Shown one piece after another: positions 29,670 to 38,566 of a DNA stretch of 38,566 bases. The notes beneath the pieces are model-generated. The model saw only the letters and a program-made list of their open reading frames with translations, was not told where the DNA came from and searched no databases. This stretch comes from Caulobacteraceae bacterium. Lineage in GTDB: Bacteria > Pseudomonadota > Alphaproteobacteria > Caulobacterales > Caulobacteraceae. The DNA lies in contig JARLIQ010000010.1 in assembly GCA_031291645.1 (NCBI GenBank), positions 1-38,566 on the forward strand. Reading direction: 5' to 3'. The position numbers were made by a program, and so were the translations under genes. Position 1 is the first letter of the stretch; each line of letters starts with the position of its first letter.

Positions 29670-30806
29670 ATGATTCCAACGATCGGCCTTTGCATGATCG
29701 TCAAGGACGAGGCGAAGGTGATCGTCCGCTGCCTGGAGTCGGTGCGGCCGATCACGGACTATGTCCTGATCGTCGACACCGGATCGAGCGACGACACCAT
29801 CGGCGTGATCGAGCGCCACCTCGCCCAGCAAGGCCTGGCCGGCGAGGTCGCGCGCTGCGACTGGGTCGATTTCGCCTACAACCGGACATTCGCCCTGGCC
29901 CGGCTGCGGGAGAAGGCGGACATCGACTACTGCCTGATGATCGACGCCGACGAGGTCCTGCAGTATGCGGACGACTTCGATCCCGCGGCCTTCAAGGCCG
30001 GCCTGTCGCACGACCTCTACGACATCACCACGCGCTACGGCGGGGTCAACTATCCGCGGCCGCAGCTGTTCAGGAACCGGCTGGACTTCAGCTTCCGCGG
30101 CGTGCTGCACGAGTTCCTGGAGCGCCCCGAGGGCGAACTGACCCGGGGACCGGCGCGCGGCCTGTGGAACGTTCCGACCCCGGACGGCGCCCGCAGCCAA
30201 AACCCGCGCAAGTTCGACGACGACGCCGAGATGCTGCGCCGGGTGCTGGCCGCCGGGGTGGACGAGCCGTGGCTTGAGGCCCGCTACCAGTTCTACCTGG
30301 CTCAGTCGCTGCGCGACGCCGGCCGGCCGGCCGAGGCGCTCGAGGCCTACGCCGTTCGCGCGGCCCAGGGCTTCACCGCCGACGAGGTGTTCTACAGCCA
30401 TTTCCAGGTCGGCCGCCTGGCCGAGAGGCTGGGCCGACCGGCGGGCGAGATCGTCACCGCCTATCTGGACGCCTTCCAGGCCTCGCCGAACCGCGCCGAG
30501 CCCCTGCACGCCCTGGCCAGCTATTACCGGCGGCAGGACAAGCTGCGCCTGGCCTTCGAGTTCGCCCGGATCGGCCGCGCCCTGCCCAAGCCGACCTGGG
30601 GCTTTTGCGTCGAGAACTGGATCTACGACTACGCGATGCAGGACGAATATGGCGTCGCGGCCTATTGGGCCGGCGCCTATGCCGAATGCCTGGAGGCCTG
30701 CGACCAGCTGCTCGCCAATCCGGCCCTGCCCGAGGCCGACCGGCCACGCATCGAGGCCAACCGCGCCTTCGCGGTGACCAAGCTGGCCGAACAGGCCGCC
30801 GGCTAG
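29670..30806 (+). CDS. Family 2 glycosyltransferase with C-terminal helical repeats
   Basis: A 378-residue cytoplasmic protein. Residues 1-190 form a GT-A domain: GLCMIVKDEAKVIVRCLES at the start, the nucleotide-binding DTGSSDDT (36-43), and the metal-binding DxD as IDADEV (Asp92, Asp94). Residues 200-378 are helical and TPR-like ([37 protein letters not shown]). This layout, GT2 followed by a helical repeat, occurs in transferases that act on peptides or proteins, such as the S-glycosyltransferase SunS, as well as in uncharacterised ones. The sugar and acceptor are unknown. It lies tail-to-tail with the collagen-like gene, 108 bp apart. GGGGAGAAG is the ribosome site. Confidence 0.85.
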   Translation: MIPTIGLCMIVKDEAKVIVRCLESVRPITDYVLIVDTGSSDDTIGVIERHLAQQGLAGEVARCDWVDFAYNRTFALARLREKADIDYCLMIDADEVLQYADDFDPAAFKAGLSHDLYDITTRYGGVNYPRPQLFRNRLDFSFRGVLHEFLERPEGELTRGPARGLWNVPTPDGARSQNPRKFDDDAEMLRRVLAAGVDEPWLEARYQFYLAQSLRDAGRPAEALEAYAVRAAQGFTADEVFYSHFQVGRLAERLGRPAGEIVTAYLDAFQASPNRAEPLHALASYYRRQDKLRLAFEFARIGRALPKPTWGFCVENWIYDYAMQDEYGVAAYWAGAYAECLEACDQLLANPALPEADRPRIEANRAFAVTKLAEQAAG

Positions 30807-30813
30807 GAACTGT

Positions 30814-30841
30814 TCGGATCAGGCGGACTCACCTGATCCGA
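30814..30841. terminator. Hairpin 1 between GT2 and collagen-like genes
   Basis: TCGGATCAGG pairs perfectly with CCTGATCCGA (10 bp, loop 8 nt), starting 7 nt after the GT2 stop. No T tract follows. It lies between convergent genes and could stop transcripts from both sides. Confidence 0.6.
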
Positions 30842-30846
30842 CAGGA

Positions 30847-30875
30847 CATGCCCTGATTCAGGACGTCAGGGCGTG
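30847..30875. terminator. Hairpin 2 between GT2 and collagen-like genes
   Basis: CATGCCCTGA pairs with TCAGGGCGTG (10 bp with one G-U pair, loop 9 nt), five bases after hairpin 1. Tandem stems in a 108-bp convergent gap suggest a strong transcription barrier. Confidence 0.5.
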
Positions 30876-30914
30876 ACGGGCGCCGAAAGCTCGCACGCGT
30901 TCGGCTGCCGCGCC

Positions 30915-32678
<1,764 letters not shown>

Positions 32679-32838
32679 GGAAAAGAATGCTGCGCGTTGC
32701 TTGAGTTTCAAGTTGGCGAGCTGGTGTCGCGGCCGGCGGCGGCGCCGAAGCACTCCGCCGCCGTTCGCCCCGGTGAACGGCGATGACTATCTCAAGTTGT
32801 CAAGGCCAGCCCTGCGGGAGTCCCCGCCGGGCGCGGGT

Positions 32839-33588
32839 TCAGCGCCGGTGGCTGTGGTACCAGTAGCGATGGTACGGGTAGGGCCGGTAGATCCAGTGGT
32901 GGCCGTACGAGATCCAGGGGTCGTACCAGCCCGGCGCGGCGTAGACGACGTCGCCGTAGACCGGCCCCGGATAGAAGGCCGGCGCCCCGGCGCGCATCGC
33001 ATAGCCGGGCGGACAGTTGGGGTTGCTGTCGGCCGCCGAACTGCCGATCGCCCCGCCGGCCACCGCCCCGAGCGCGCCCCCCGCCACCGCGCCCGCGCCC
33101 CGGTCATAGCGGCCCGACAGGTTCGAGCCGACGATGGCGCCGAGGATGCCCCCGATCACCACCCCGGCGGTGGTGTCCCGGGCGTGCGCGTCGACGCAGT
33201 TTCGGGCGGCCCACTGTTCGGCCTCGTAGGCGTAGCGGTCGTCCTGCTCGCGGGCCGGGGCGGAGGCGTCGTACTGCTCGTCCTGCGGCTGGTAGCCCGG
33301 CGGCGGCGGCACGTTGTACCGTCCCGGATTGGACTGGCCCTGATCGTACTGGCCCTGATCGTATTGGCCCTGATCGTATTGGGGCTGGGCCTGATCGTAT
33401 TGGCCGGGCGGCGGAGGCGGCGCGCCATACTGACCCTGGCCGTACTGGCCTTGATCGTACTGGCCCTGGTCGTACTGGCCCTGGTCGGGCGGCGCCGGCT
33501 GGCCCGTCGCCGGCAGGCTGAAGCAGAGCGTCATCGCCGCGACGCCCGTGGCCAGGGCGGTGGTGCGGAGGAAAGCATGATGCCGCAT
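32839..33588 (-). CDS. Exported glycine-zipper protein with a YDQGQ repeat region
   Basis: A 249-residue protein. The ATG at 33586-33588 has AAGGTGA 4 nt upstream; a GTG three codons earlier is the alternative. Residues 1-29 are a signal peptide. Residues 35-85 are low-complexity, in two blocks of (Y/D)QGQY repeats. Residues about 144-188 form a glycine zipper (GGILGAIVGSN, GAGAVAGGALGAVAGGAIGSS), as in the 17-kDa surface antigen/YMGG families, which insert in or associate with the outer membrane. The C-terminus is rich in Tyr, His and Trp (HHWIYRPYPYHRYWYHSHRR), a possible metal or surface-binding patch. Single Cys residues occur at NCVDAHA and NCPPGY. Function is unknown. It is transcribed in the same direction as the collagen-like gene, 304 bp upstream. 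Confidence 0.8.
   Translation of the reverse strand: MRHHAFLRTTALATGVAAMTLCFSLPATGQPAPPDQGQYDQGQYDQGQYGQGQYGAPPPPPGQYDQAQPQYDQGQYDQGQYDQGQSNPGRYNVPPPPGYQPQDEQYDASAPAREQDDRYAYEAEQWAARNCVDAHARDTTAGVVIGGILGAIVGSNLSGRYDRGAGAVAGGALGAVAGGAIGSSAADSNPNCPPGYAMRAGAPAFYPGPVYGDVVYAAPGWYDPWISYGHHWIYRPYPYHRYWYHSHRR
33334..33486 (-). repeat. 15-bp tandem coding repeats (YDQGQ)
   Basis: The DNA for residues 35-85 of the glycine-zipper protein contains repeated 15-mers of the type ctgatcgtaytggcc (plus strand), about four in 33427-33486 and five in 33334-33405, split by a proline-rich spacer. Copies differ only in silent or near-silent positions, so copy number could change by slippage without a frameshift. 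Confidence 0.75.
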
Positions 33589-33676
33589 CGCGATCACCTT
33601 CTGGATCGACTTCCAACCCCCACCGCCGGCACCTTAGCACTCCCGCGCAGCCGCTCCATGACTTTAAGAGCCGCGT

Positions 33677-34378
33677 CTAACCAGCCGTCGCCGCCAGTCG
33701 CGCCGCCGCCGCCTCGGCCGCGCGCGAGCGCTCGGGAAGGAAGCTCTGCATGCGCCGCAGGACCAGGGCCACCACCTCGTCCGGCGCCGTCTCCGGCCGG
33801 CCGGCGTCGAACGGCGGCGCCGGGGCGTATTCGATGTTGAGCTGCAGCGCCTGGGCCACCGTCTCGCCGGCCAGTTCGGCCGCGACGGTCAGGGCGAAGT
33901 CGATGCCGGCGGTGACCCCGCCGCCGGTGATGACGTTGCCGTCGCGCACCACCCGGCCCTCGTCGGGGATGGCCCCGAACAGCGGCAGCAGCGAGCGCCA
34001 GGCCCAGTGGCAGGCCGCCCGGCGGCCGCGCAGCAGCCCCGCCGCGCCCAGGATCAGCGATCCGGTGCAGACCGAGGTCAGGTAGCGCGCCCCGGACGCC
34101 AGCCGCCGCGCCTGGACCATGAAGGCCTCGTCGTTGATCACGTCGGTGGCCGCCAGCCCGCCGGGGAAGAACAACAGGTCGCAGCCGTCGATCTCCGCCA
34201 TCCGCCGCGTGCCGGCGAAGGTCAGGCCGCCGTCCGACTCGATCGGCCCGCCCGGCTCGGAGGCCACGACCGTCTCCACGCCCGGCAGGCGGCTGAAGAC
34301 CGTGTGCGGGCCGGTGAAGTCGAGCTGGGTCAGGCCCGGATAGAGCACCTCGACGATGCGGAACGGTTGGTCGCTCAT
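33677..34378 (-). CDS. DJ-1/PfpI family protein (isonitrile hydratase-like)
   Basis: A 233-residue class I amidotransferase-fold protein. The nucleophile elbow is SVCTGSLILGAAGLLRGRRA with Cys104, followed by CHWAW, and the N-terminus is VEVLYPGLTQLDFTGPHTVF with FPGG at 71-74. This resembles isonitrile hydratase InhA of Pseudomonas and related DJ-1 members more than the protease or chaperone branches. The real substrate is not known. CAGGAGCC precedes the ATG. It is divergent from a GlxA-type regulator (87 bp), the likely controller. Confidence 0.85.
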   Translation of the reverse strand: MSDQPFRIVEVLYPGLTQLDFTGPHTVFSRLPGVETVVASEPGGPIESDGGLTFAGTRRMAEIDGCDLLFFPGGLAATDVINDEAFMVQARRLASGARYLTSVCTGSLILGAAGLLRGRRAACHWAWRSLLPLFGAIPDEGRVVRDGNVITGGGVTAGIDFALTVAAELAGETVAQALQLNIEYAPAPPFDAGRPETAPDEVVALVLRRMQSFLPERSRAAEAAAARLAATAG

Positions 34379-34400
34379 GGCGCGGCTCCTGTGGCGCGGG

Positions 34401-34445
34401 TTGACGCGCCGATCCTGCCCGGCCTAGCGTCTGTCTGAAATGACA
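34401..34445. promoter_or_regulatory. Divergent promoter region with a palindrome (DJ-1 / GlxA)
   Basis: For the plus strand, TTGACG (34401-34406) and TAGCGT (34425-34430) are 18 bp apart. For the minus strand, GCTAGGCC follows a weak TTGTCAT. The inverted repeat TGTC-N6-GACA (34432-34445) overlaps the minus-strand -35 and lies just past the plus-strand -10, so one bound regulator could control both genes. Confidence 0.4.
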
Positions 34446-34465
34446 ATGTTCCCTCGATTTACGCC

Positions 34466-35410
34466 ATGAAGCGCACCATCGGCGTCGTGCTCTTCCCGCA
34501 GTTCCAGATTCTGGACGCGACCGGGCCGGTCGCGGCCTTCGAGGTCGGCGGCCGTTTCGCCGAGACGCCCTACGACATCCGCCTGTTCGCCGCCGAGCCG
34601 GGCCTGGTCGCCTCGACCAGCGGCGTCGCCCTGCCGGCGGAGGGGTTCGGAGCGGCCGGCGCGATCGACACCCTGGTGGTGGTGGGCGGCGACGGGGTGC
34701 GGGGCGCGGCGCAGGACCCGTCCCTGGTCGGCTTCGTGCGCGAGCAGGCGCCGCGGGTGCGCCGGATGGCCAGCGTCTGTTCGGGCGCCTTCGTCCTGGC
34801 GGCCGCGGGACTGCTGGACGGGCGGCGCGCGACCACCCACTGGAGCCGCACCGGCGCCTTCGCCAGGGCCTTTCCCCAGGTCCGGCTCGAGCCGGACCGG
34901 ATCTATGTGCGCGACGGGCCGGTCTGGACCTCGGCCGGGATCAGCGCCGGCATCGACCTGGCGCTGGCCATGGTCGCCGAGGACCTGGGCGAGCCGGTCG
35001 CCAAGCGCGCGGCCCAGCAGCTGGTGGTCTATCGCCGACGGCCCGGCGGCCAGTCGCAGTTCTCGGCCCTGCTGGAGCTCGACCGGCCGGACGGGCGGTT
35101 CGGCGGGCTGATGGGCTGGATGCGCGAGCGGCTGGACCAGCCGCTGGGCGTCGAGCGCCTGGCGCAGGAGGTCGCCATGAGCCCGCGCAATTTCGCCCGC
35201 GCCTTCCTGGCCGAGACCGGGGTCACCCCGGCCAAGGCGGTGGAACGGCTGCGGGTGGAGGCGGCGCGCGAGCGGATCGAGGCGGGCGGCGAGCCCATCG
35301 ACACGGTGGCCGAGGCGGCGGGCTTTGGCGACGCCGAGCGGATGCGCCGCGCCTTCCTGCGCGCCTTCGGCCAGCCGCCCCAGGCCCTCAGGCGCGCCGC
35401 CCGCGCCTGA
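34466..35410 (+). CDS. GlxA-family transcriptional regulator (DJ-1/PfpI + AraC HTH)
   Basis: A 314-residue regulator. Residues 1-190 form a DJ-1/PfpI-like sensor domain (IGVVLFPQFQILDATGPVAAF; Cys105 in SVCSGAFVLAAAGLLDGRRA; TTHWSR). Residues 215-314 form an AraC-type double HTH with PLGVERLAQEVAMSPRNFAR and DTVAEAAGFGDAERMRRAFL followed by FGQPPQALRR. The cysteine is kept, though in this family the domain senses ligands and is not catalytic. It stands back-to-back with the DJ-1 enzyme gene and probably activates it. No strong ribosome site is visible; the start rests on homology. Confidence 0.92.
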   Translation: MKRTIGVVLFPQFQILDATGPVAAFEVGGRFAETPYDIRLFAAEPGLVASTSGVALPAEGFGAAGAIDTLVVVGGDGVRGAAQDPSLVGFVREQAPRVRRMASVCSGAFVLAAAGLLDGRRATTHWSRTGAFARAFPQVRLEPDRIYVRDGPVWTSAGISAGIDLALAMVAEDLGEPVAKRAAQQLVVYRRRPGGQSQFSALLELDRPDGRFGGLMGWMRERLDQPLGVERLAQEVAMSPRNFARAFLAETGVTPAKAVERLRVEAARERIEAGGEPIDTVAEAAGFGDAERMRRAFLRAFGQPPQALRRAARA

Positions 35411-35425
35411 GCGGCGATCCCGGCG

Positions 35426-36490
35426 TCAGGAGACCGAGGCGACCTGGGTCGGCTTGGAGGCGCCGGCGTCCGGCCTGGCCCTGTCGGCCGGGCTGGCGGC
35501 CTGGACAGCGACGCGGGACGCCACCGACTGCGCCGGCTGAGCCGCTGCCGGTGCGGCGGGCGCGGCGGCGATCGGAGCGGCCGGAGCGCGATCACCGCTC
35601 ATCCCCAGGCCGGGCAGCATGCTGGCGTAGACCGCATGGGGCGTCGCATCGTCAGGCGCCGAGGGCCGCACGGCGCCGTCGAAGCTGGACGGCCGGCCGG
35701 CGTGACCGCCGAAGCGGTAGAAGACGTGCAGGCCAACCTGGGCCACCTGCATCAGGCCGGGGCTCCAGCCGGTGCGCAGGCCGGCGACGTGGAAATGGGT
35801 CGCCTCGCCCACCTGCGGCATGACCGAGCCGGCAAGGGCGCGGGCGGCGATCTGCTCGGCCCGGGCCCAGGCCGCGCCGTCCTTGGGCCGGCGCATCGAG
35901 CCGTCGCAGGCGAAGCTGAACTGGCAGTCGTCGCCGGTGCTGGCGCCCTGGAAGACGACACCGCAGACCGATTTCGGGAAGGCCGGATGGCGCACGCGGT
36001 TCAGCACCACCTGGGCGATCGCCGCCTGGCCGGCGACGCTCTCGCCACGGGCTTCGTAGTAGACCGCGTCCGCGAGGCAATCGAGGTCGCGGTTGGAATT
36101 CTGGGCCAGGTGGAACGGCTTGGCCGAAACGGCCGCGACGGTCGACACGCGGGTCACCGCCAGCGCCTTGCCGGAGGCGGGCGTCCCGATCCGGGAAGCC
36201 GCAGCCTGGGAAGCCGTCGGCGCAGCATTGGCCGTGGCGAGCTCCTGGCCCGCGACCGCCTGGGCGACCCGCGCCATGCGCTCGGCCTTGCCGTGCGCGT
36301 CCGCGGCCTGGGCCATCCCGCCCGCCACGTATGCGCCACCCAACACCAAGCCTACGGCCGCGCCCAAGGCGAGTCCGACGGTCAGCGCACGCGCATCAGC
36401 GCGCGCCGTAGTGTGATAAGTCAAACTGACGTGTCCTATTCGGCGAGGGCGGATGCGCCCCCCGACATCGACGCCGCCCGGCCCGGACAT
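35426..36490 (-). CDS. SleB-type cell wall hydrolase (Hydrolase_2), membrane anchored
   Basis: A 354-residue protein from the ATG at 36488-36490. A signal-anchor (ALTVGLALGAAVGLVLGGAYVAGG) lies near residues 35-60. The SleB/CwlJ-like domain is DCLADAVYYEARGESVAGQAA, quoted from its start DCLADAVYYEARGE; then VVLNRVRHPAFPKSVCGVVF and CQFSFACDG, with AWARAEQIAARAL and THFHV. The first glutamate of YYEARGE is the expected catalytic residue. The C-terminal third is Ala/Pro-rich and disordered. The domain cleaves peptidoglycan as a lytic transglycosylase in spore formers; here it is a general wall hydrolase. The start is uncertain: the frame is open to 36616, and a shorter TTG start is possible. 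Convergent with glxA by 15 bp. Confidence 0.85.
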   Translation of the reverse strand: MSGPGGVDVGGRIRPRRIGHVSLTYHTTARADARALTVGLALGAAVGLVLGGAYVAGGMAQAADAHGKAERMARVAQAVAGQELATANAAPTASQAAASRIGTPASGKALAVTRVSTVAAVSAKPFHLAQNSNRDLDCLADAVYYEARGESVAGQAAIAQVVLNRVRHPAFPKSVCGVVFQGASTGDDCQFSFACDGSMRRPKDGAAWARAEQIAARALAGSVMPQVGEATHFHVAGLRTGWSPGLMQVAQVGLHVFYRFGGHAGRPSSFDGAVRPSAPDDATPHAVYASMLPGLGMSGDRAPAAPIAAAPAAPAAAQPAQSVASRVAVQAASPADRARPDAGASKPTQVASVS

Positions 36491-36633
36491 GCGCCAGACA
36501 CCGGAAACGACGTGGGTTCGGCCGTACACGATCGGCCGAGAAGGTCCCTTGTACCGGCATTTGTGGCGCCTTTGTGGCCGATTCGCAAGGCCATGCTGCA
36601 GCGCAGCAAGCTTCACCGTTAGGATTCCAGCAG

Positions 36634-36651
36634 CGCTTTCGACCGAAAGCG
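36634..36651. repeat. Small inverted repeat in the 277-bp gap upstream of the wall hydrolase
   Basis: CGCTTTC-gacc-GAAAGCG (7-bp stem). A second weaker one, CGGCT/AGCCG, follows directly. The rest of the gap 36491-36767 includes an AT-rich block (36672-36712) probably belonging to a promoter of the wall hydrolase; I cannot fix -35 and -10 there. Confidence 0.4.
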
Positions 36652-36767
36652 GCTCGGCCGAAGCCGACCGCCTATTAGTAAGTTATTGAATTTAATCATT
36701 TATATTTTCTTCGAGGCCAGAGCCGCTTCCTGTGCCCCCAAGTCGCGCCTGGCCAGGAACGAAACCG

Positions 36768-37178
36768 TCACAAATAGCGGGCCAGGACCATGGCCAGGAG
36801 GGCTATGGCCATCAGGACGGCGGTGATCCAGTCGATCACCACCAGCCGCCGGCCGGCCGCGGCGCCGTCGGGACCCTCGAGCTGGCGCGAGGCGCGAAGG
36901 CCGAGAGCGCTCTGCACCCCGGCGGCGAGGATGGCGGCGATCGCGCCCAGGGCCATCGCCCGGGCCTGGGGCGGCGTCCAGCCGCCGCCGCGGCCCAGCC
37001 ACAGCCAGGCGCCGAGCAGCACCGAGACGGTGGCGGCCAGCAAGGCCACCCGCCGCAGCCTCGGCCCGCCGGTGCGCGGCCCGAACCGGGCGAGCACGAA
37101 GGCGCTGCCGGTCCAGAACACCCCGGTCAGCACGTGGACCGCGACCGCGGTCAGCAAAAGGGCGAAGGACCCGCTCAT
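36768..37178 (-). CDS. Small four-helix integral membrane protein
   Basis: A 136-residue protein with four hydrophobic segments: residues about 4-28 (LLLTAVAVHVLTGVFWTGSAFVL, cited in part), 43-63, 73-92 and 113-134. A histidine in TM1 (AVHVLTGVFW) and few charges inside membranes recall heme- or copper-linked small membrane proteins (CopD/DUF2269-like), but I do not recognise a specific family. GGGGAGA precedes the ATG. It stands 84 bp after the thioesterase gene on the same strand and may be cotranscribed with it. Confidence 0.7.
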   Translation of the reverse strand: MSGSFALLLTAVAVHVLTGVFWTGSAFVLARFGPRTGGPRLRRVALLAATVSVLLGAWLWLGRGGGWTPPQARAMALGAIAAILAAGVQSALGLRASRQLEGPDGAAAGRRLVVIDWITAVLMAIALLAMVLARYL

Positions 37179-37262
37179 CGACGCTCTCCCCAGAGCCTCA
37201 GTCTAGACCGGGCGAGAGACCGCGTCGAACAGGTCGCGCATCGCCGACGGCGACGGCGGTTC

Positions 37263-37685
37263 TCAGCCGGCCAGCCGGCTGGTCGGCAAGAGCCGAACGC
37301 TGGCGCTGGCCTTGGCGAGCAAGGCCCCCTCGCCGTCCATCAGCCGCGCCTCGACGAAGCCGATGGTCTTTCCCAGGCTGATCACCTCGGCCTCGCCGAA
37401 CAGCGGCCCCGGCCGCGCCGGCGCCAGGAAGCTGACGGTCATGTCGATGGTCACCGGATAGAGCGCGCCTTCCGTCGCGATCATCACCGCCGGCCCCATC
37501 GAATCGTCCAGCATGGCGGCCAGGAACCCGCCCTGCACGCAGCCCGAGGCGTTGCAGAACGCCGGCTGGCCGACGAAGCCGATCCGCACCCAGCCGTGGC
37601 TCGGCCGGGCTTCCAGGATGTCGAGGCCGAGGGTGCGGGCGCAGGCCGGGACCGGGTAGCGGTCGAGCACGGTTTCGAGGGACAT
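37263..37685 (-). CDS. PaaI-family hotdog-fold thioesterase
   Basis: A 140-residue protein with a single hotdog fold. The central helix motif is NASGCVQGGFLAAMLDDSMGPA, quoted as GCVQGGFLAAMLDDSMG, where the family has HGG and an acidic residue acts in catalysis. The strands TIDMTVSFLAPARPGPLFGE and EARLMDGEGALLAKASASVR complete it. Members hydrolyse acyl-CoA thioesters, often aromatic or medium-chain. Here His of the HGG motif is replaced by Gln (VQGG), as in several PaaI relatives. AAGGAGG is the ribosome site for the ATG at 37683-37685; the longer frame upstream is not supported. Confidence 0.9.
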   Translation of the reverse strand: MSLETVLDRYPVPACARTLGLDILEARPSHGWVRIGFVGQPAFCNASGCVQGGFLAAMLDDSMGPAVMIATEGALYPVTIDMTVSFLAPARPGPLFGEAEVISLGKTIGFVEARLMDGEGALLAKASASVRLLPTSRLAG

Positions 37686-37718
37686 GGGCGGCCTCCTTGC
37701 GCCCGGCATAGCTGGCGC

Positions 37719-37742
37719 CTGCTGACACCCTCCTGTCAGCAG
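37719..37742. promoter_or_regulatory. 9-bp inverted repeat in a divergent promoter region
   Basis: CTGCTGACA-ccctcc-TGTCAGCAG is perfect. It lies 33 bp upstream of the thioesterase ATG and 78 bp upstream of the next plus-strand gene. GCTATGCC (37713-37706 on the minus strand) next to it looks like a -10. An operator for the thioesterase transcript is the best reading. Confidence 0.5.
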
Positions 37743-37820
37743 TAGATGGCGCATGGCGCACCCTCGCGCTGCACGCGCGGCTTGCATATGCTGGGGCGTG
37801 CGAGTTCGGGGGCGTTGACG

Positions 37821-38566
37821 ATGATCAGGCTGGCGGGTTTGGCGCTGGCGGCGGCGATCGCCGCCGCGGCGGGGAGCGGCGCGTCGCCGGCGACCGAGAA
37901 CGGCAAGGCCGATCCGGGCAAGCAGCCGGCCCATGCGGCCGACCGGTCCGCCGAACTGAAGGATGTCCTGGTCAAGCTCGACGGCAACGACCTGGCCGGG
38001 GCGCAGGCCGCGCTGAAGGCGATCGTCGCCGCGCCGAAATTCAAGGCCCGGCCGGAGCGGGAGCAGTACGTCTTCCGGACGATCTACGGCCGCACGCTGC
38101 TCGCGGCCAAGCAGCCGCAAGAGGCCCTGGTCCAGTTGCGGCTCGCCACGGCCTTCCCCGAGGCTGACGTCGCGACATGGGGACCGCGCCTCGAGGCGGA
38201 CGCGGCGCTGCACGACAACACGGACGCGCTGGCGTCCCTCACGGTGATCGCTAGCCGCTGGCCCAAATCCCTGGCCGGGTTCAGCGACCGCTACATCATG
38301 CAACTGGCGTTCGAGACGCGGGCGGACGAACACCTATCCGACGCCCGTTTCAGCCTGCTCCAGGCCCTCCGCCAAGCGGGCTGGAGCCCGCGGGACCCGT
38401 TCGAGCGCGCAGACCCTCTCTGGCGGGACCTGGCCCTGAGCCTGCTCGACCGCGGCCAGGCCCAGGCGGCGGGGGCGGTCGCGGCCGACATCGTCGCGCC
38501 GGAGACCGTCCTCGACATGCTGATCGATCGTCGATTTGACGCCATCACCACGGCGGCGGCGGATCG
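37821..38566 (+). CDS. Exported helical-repeat (TPR-like) protein, 3' end outside the window
   Basis: An open frame of 248 codons runs to the edge without a stop. The ATG at 37821 starts a signal peptide (MIRLAGLALAAAIAAAAGSG, cleavage near GASPA). From residue 45 the sequence is helical with TPR-like pairs: LKDVLVKLDGNDLAGAQAAL, YGRTLLAAKQPQEALVQLRL, HDNTDALASLTVIASRWP and FSLLQALRQAGWSPRDPFER. A periplasmic repeat protein for protein-protein contacts is likely, but I do not recognise the family. Only a GGGGG stretch (37808-37812) could serve as ribosome site. It is divergent from the thioesterase. Confidence 0.75.
   Translation, partial: MIRLAGLALAAAIAAAAGSGASPATENGKADPGKQPAHAADRSAELKDVLVKLDGNDLAGAQAALKAIVAAPKFKARPEREQYVFRTIYGRTLLAAKQPQEALVQLRLATAFPEADVATWGPRLEADAALHDNTDALASLTVIASRWPKSLAGFSDRYIMQLAFETRADEHLSDARFSLLQALRQAGWSPRDPFERADPLWRDLALSLLDRGQAQAAGAVAADIVAPETVLDMLIDRRFDAITTAAAD

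Noticed and set aside
36672-36712. CtrA-like box in the AT-rich segment upstream of the wall hydrolase
   Set aside because: TTAA half-sites are present, but none pair at the N7 spacing.
36700-37002. 100-codon minus-strand frame overlapping the four-helix membrane protein
   Set aside because: Overlaps in another frame, is Arg/Pro-rich, and has no ribosome site; the membrane protein frame has both a ribosome site and regular hydrophobic segments.
37198-37262. Tiny 12-codon minus-strand ORF between the thioesterase and membrane protein genes
   Set aside because: Too short, without ribosome site or similarity.

Overview
The window looks like chromosomal DNA of a high-GC alphaproteobacterium, most likely of the Caulobacterales (Caulobacter/Phenylobacterium type). 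The evidence is the dnaG-rpoD pair with an alphaproteobacterial-style primase, a 980-residue TonB-dependent receptor next to an S9 peptidase, a perfect CtrA-type box beside GANTC sites, and several promoters that fit the Caulobacter housekeeping consensus. I assign no species. No rRNA, tRNA, insertion sequence, prophage or CRISPR array was seen.

Layout. 1-3600: the last codons of a chemoreceptor, a GFA-fold gene, and a secreted DUF3857/transglutaminase/Sel1 protein. 3650-8450: an ArsR-SRPBCC pair, then rpoD and dnaG on the minus strand. 8500-10000: a remnant of an ECF41-type sigma factor and a TetR/VOC-like pair. 10000-22230: carA and carB on the plus strand, separated by about 7.6 kb that holds a SHOCT protein, an MHS-type transporter, an S9 peptidase and a TonB-dependent receptor. 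22300-25050: an SDR dehydrogenase, greA and trxB. 25200-29610: the de novo NAD operon nadA-(M50 protease)-nadB-nadC, with two copies of a 21-bp operator in front. 29670-33600: a GT2 glycosyltransferase, convergent with a collagen-tailed outer-membrane barrel protein, and a glycine-zipper protein with a YDQGQ repeat. 33670-35410: a divergent DJ-1/PfpI enzyme and GlxA-type regulator. 35420-38566: a SleB-type cell wall hydrolase, a small membrane protein, a thioesterase and a truncated exported repeat protein.

How the genes work together. Replication priming (dnaG), transcription (rpoD, greA), pyrimidine/arginine precursor supply (carA, carB), redox (trxB) and NAD synthesis (nadABC) form a housekeeping backbone. 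Accessory blocks are set between them. The receptor and S9 peptidase probably take up and cleave peptides. Three regulator-target pairs (ArsR/SRPBCC, TetR/VOC-like, GlxA/DJ-1) have inverted repeats in their control regions.

The most unusual locus is 29670-32680. The protein encoded there has a signal peptide, a coiled coil, about 12 predicted beta strands and a C-terminal tail of 65 uninterrupted Gly-X-Y triplets rich in threonine. This order resembles an inverse autotransporter with a collagen passenger. Its AT-rich upstream region carries a TTAA-N7-TTAA box and two GANTC sites, which suggests cell-cycle control. A glycosyltransferase gene lies tail-to-tail with it.
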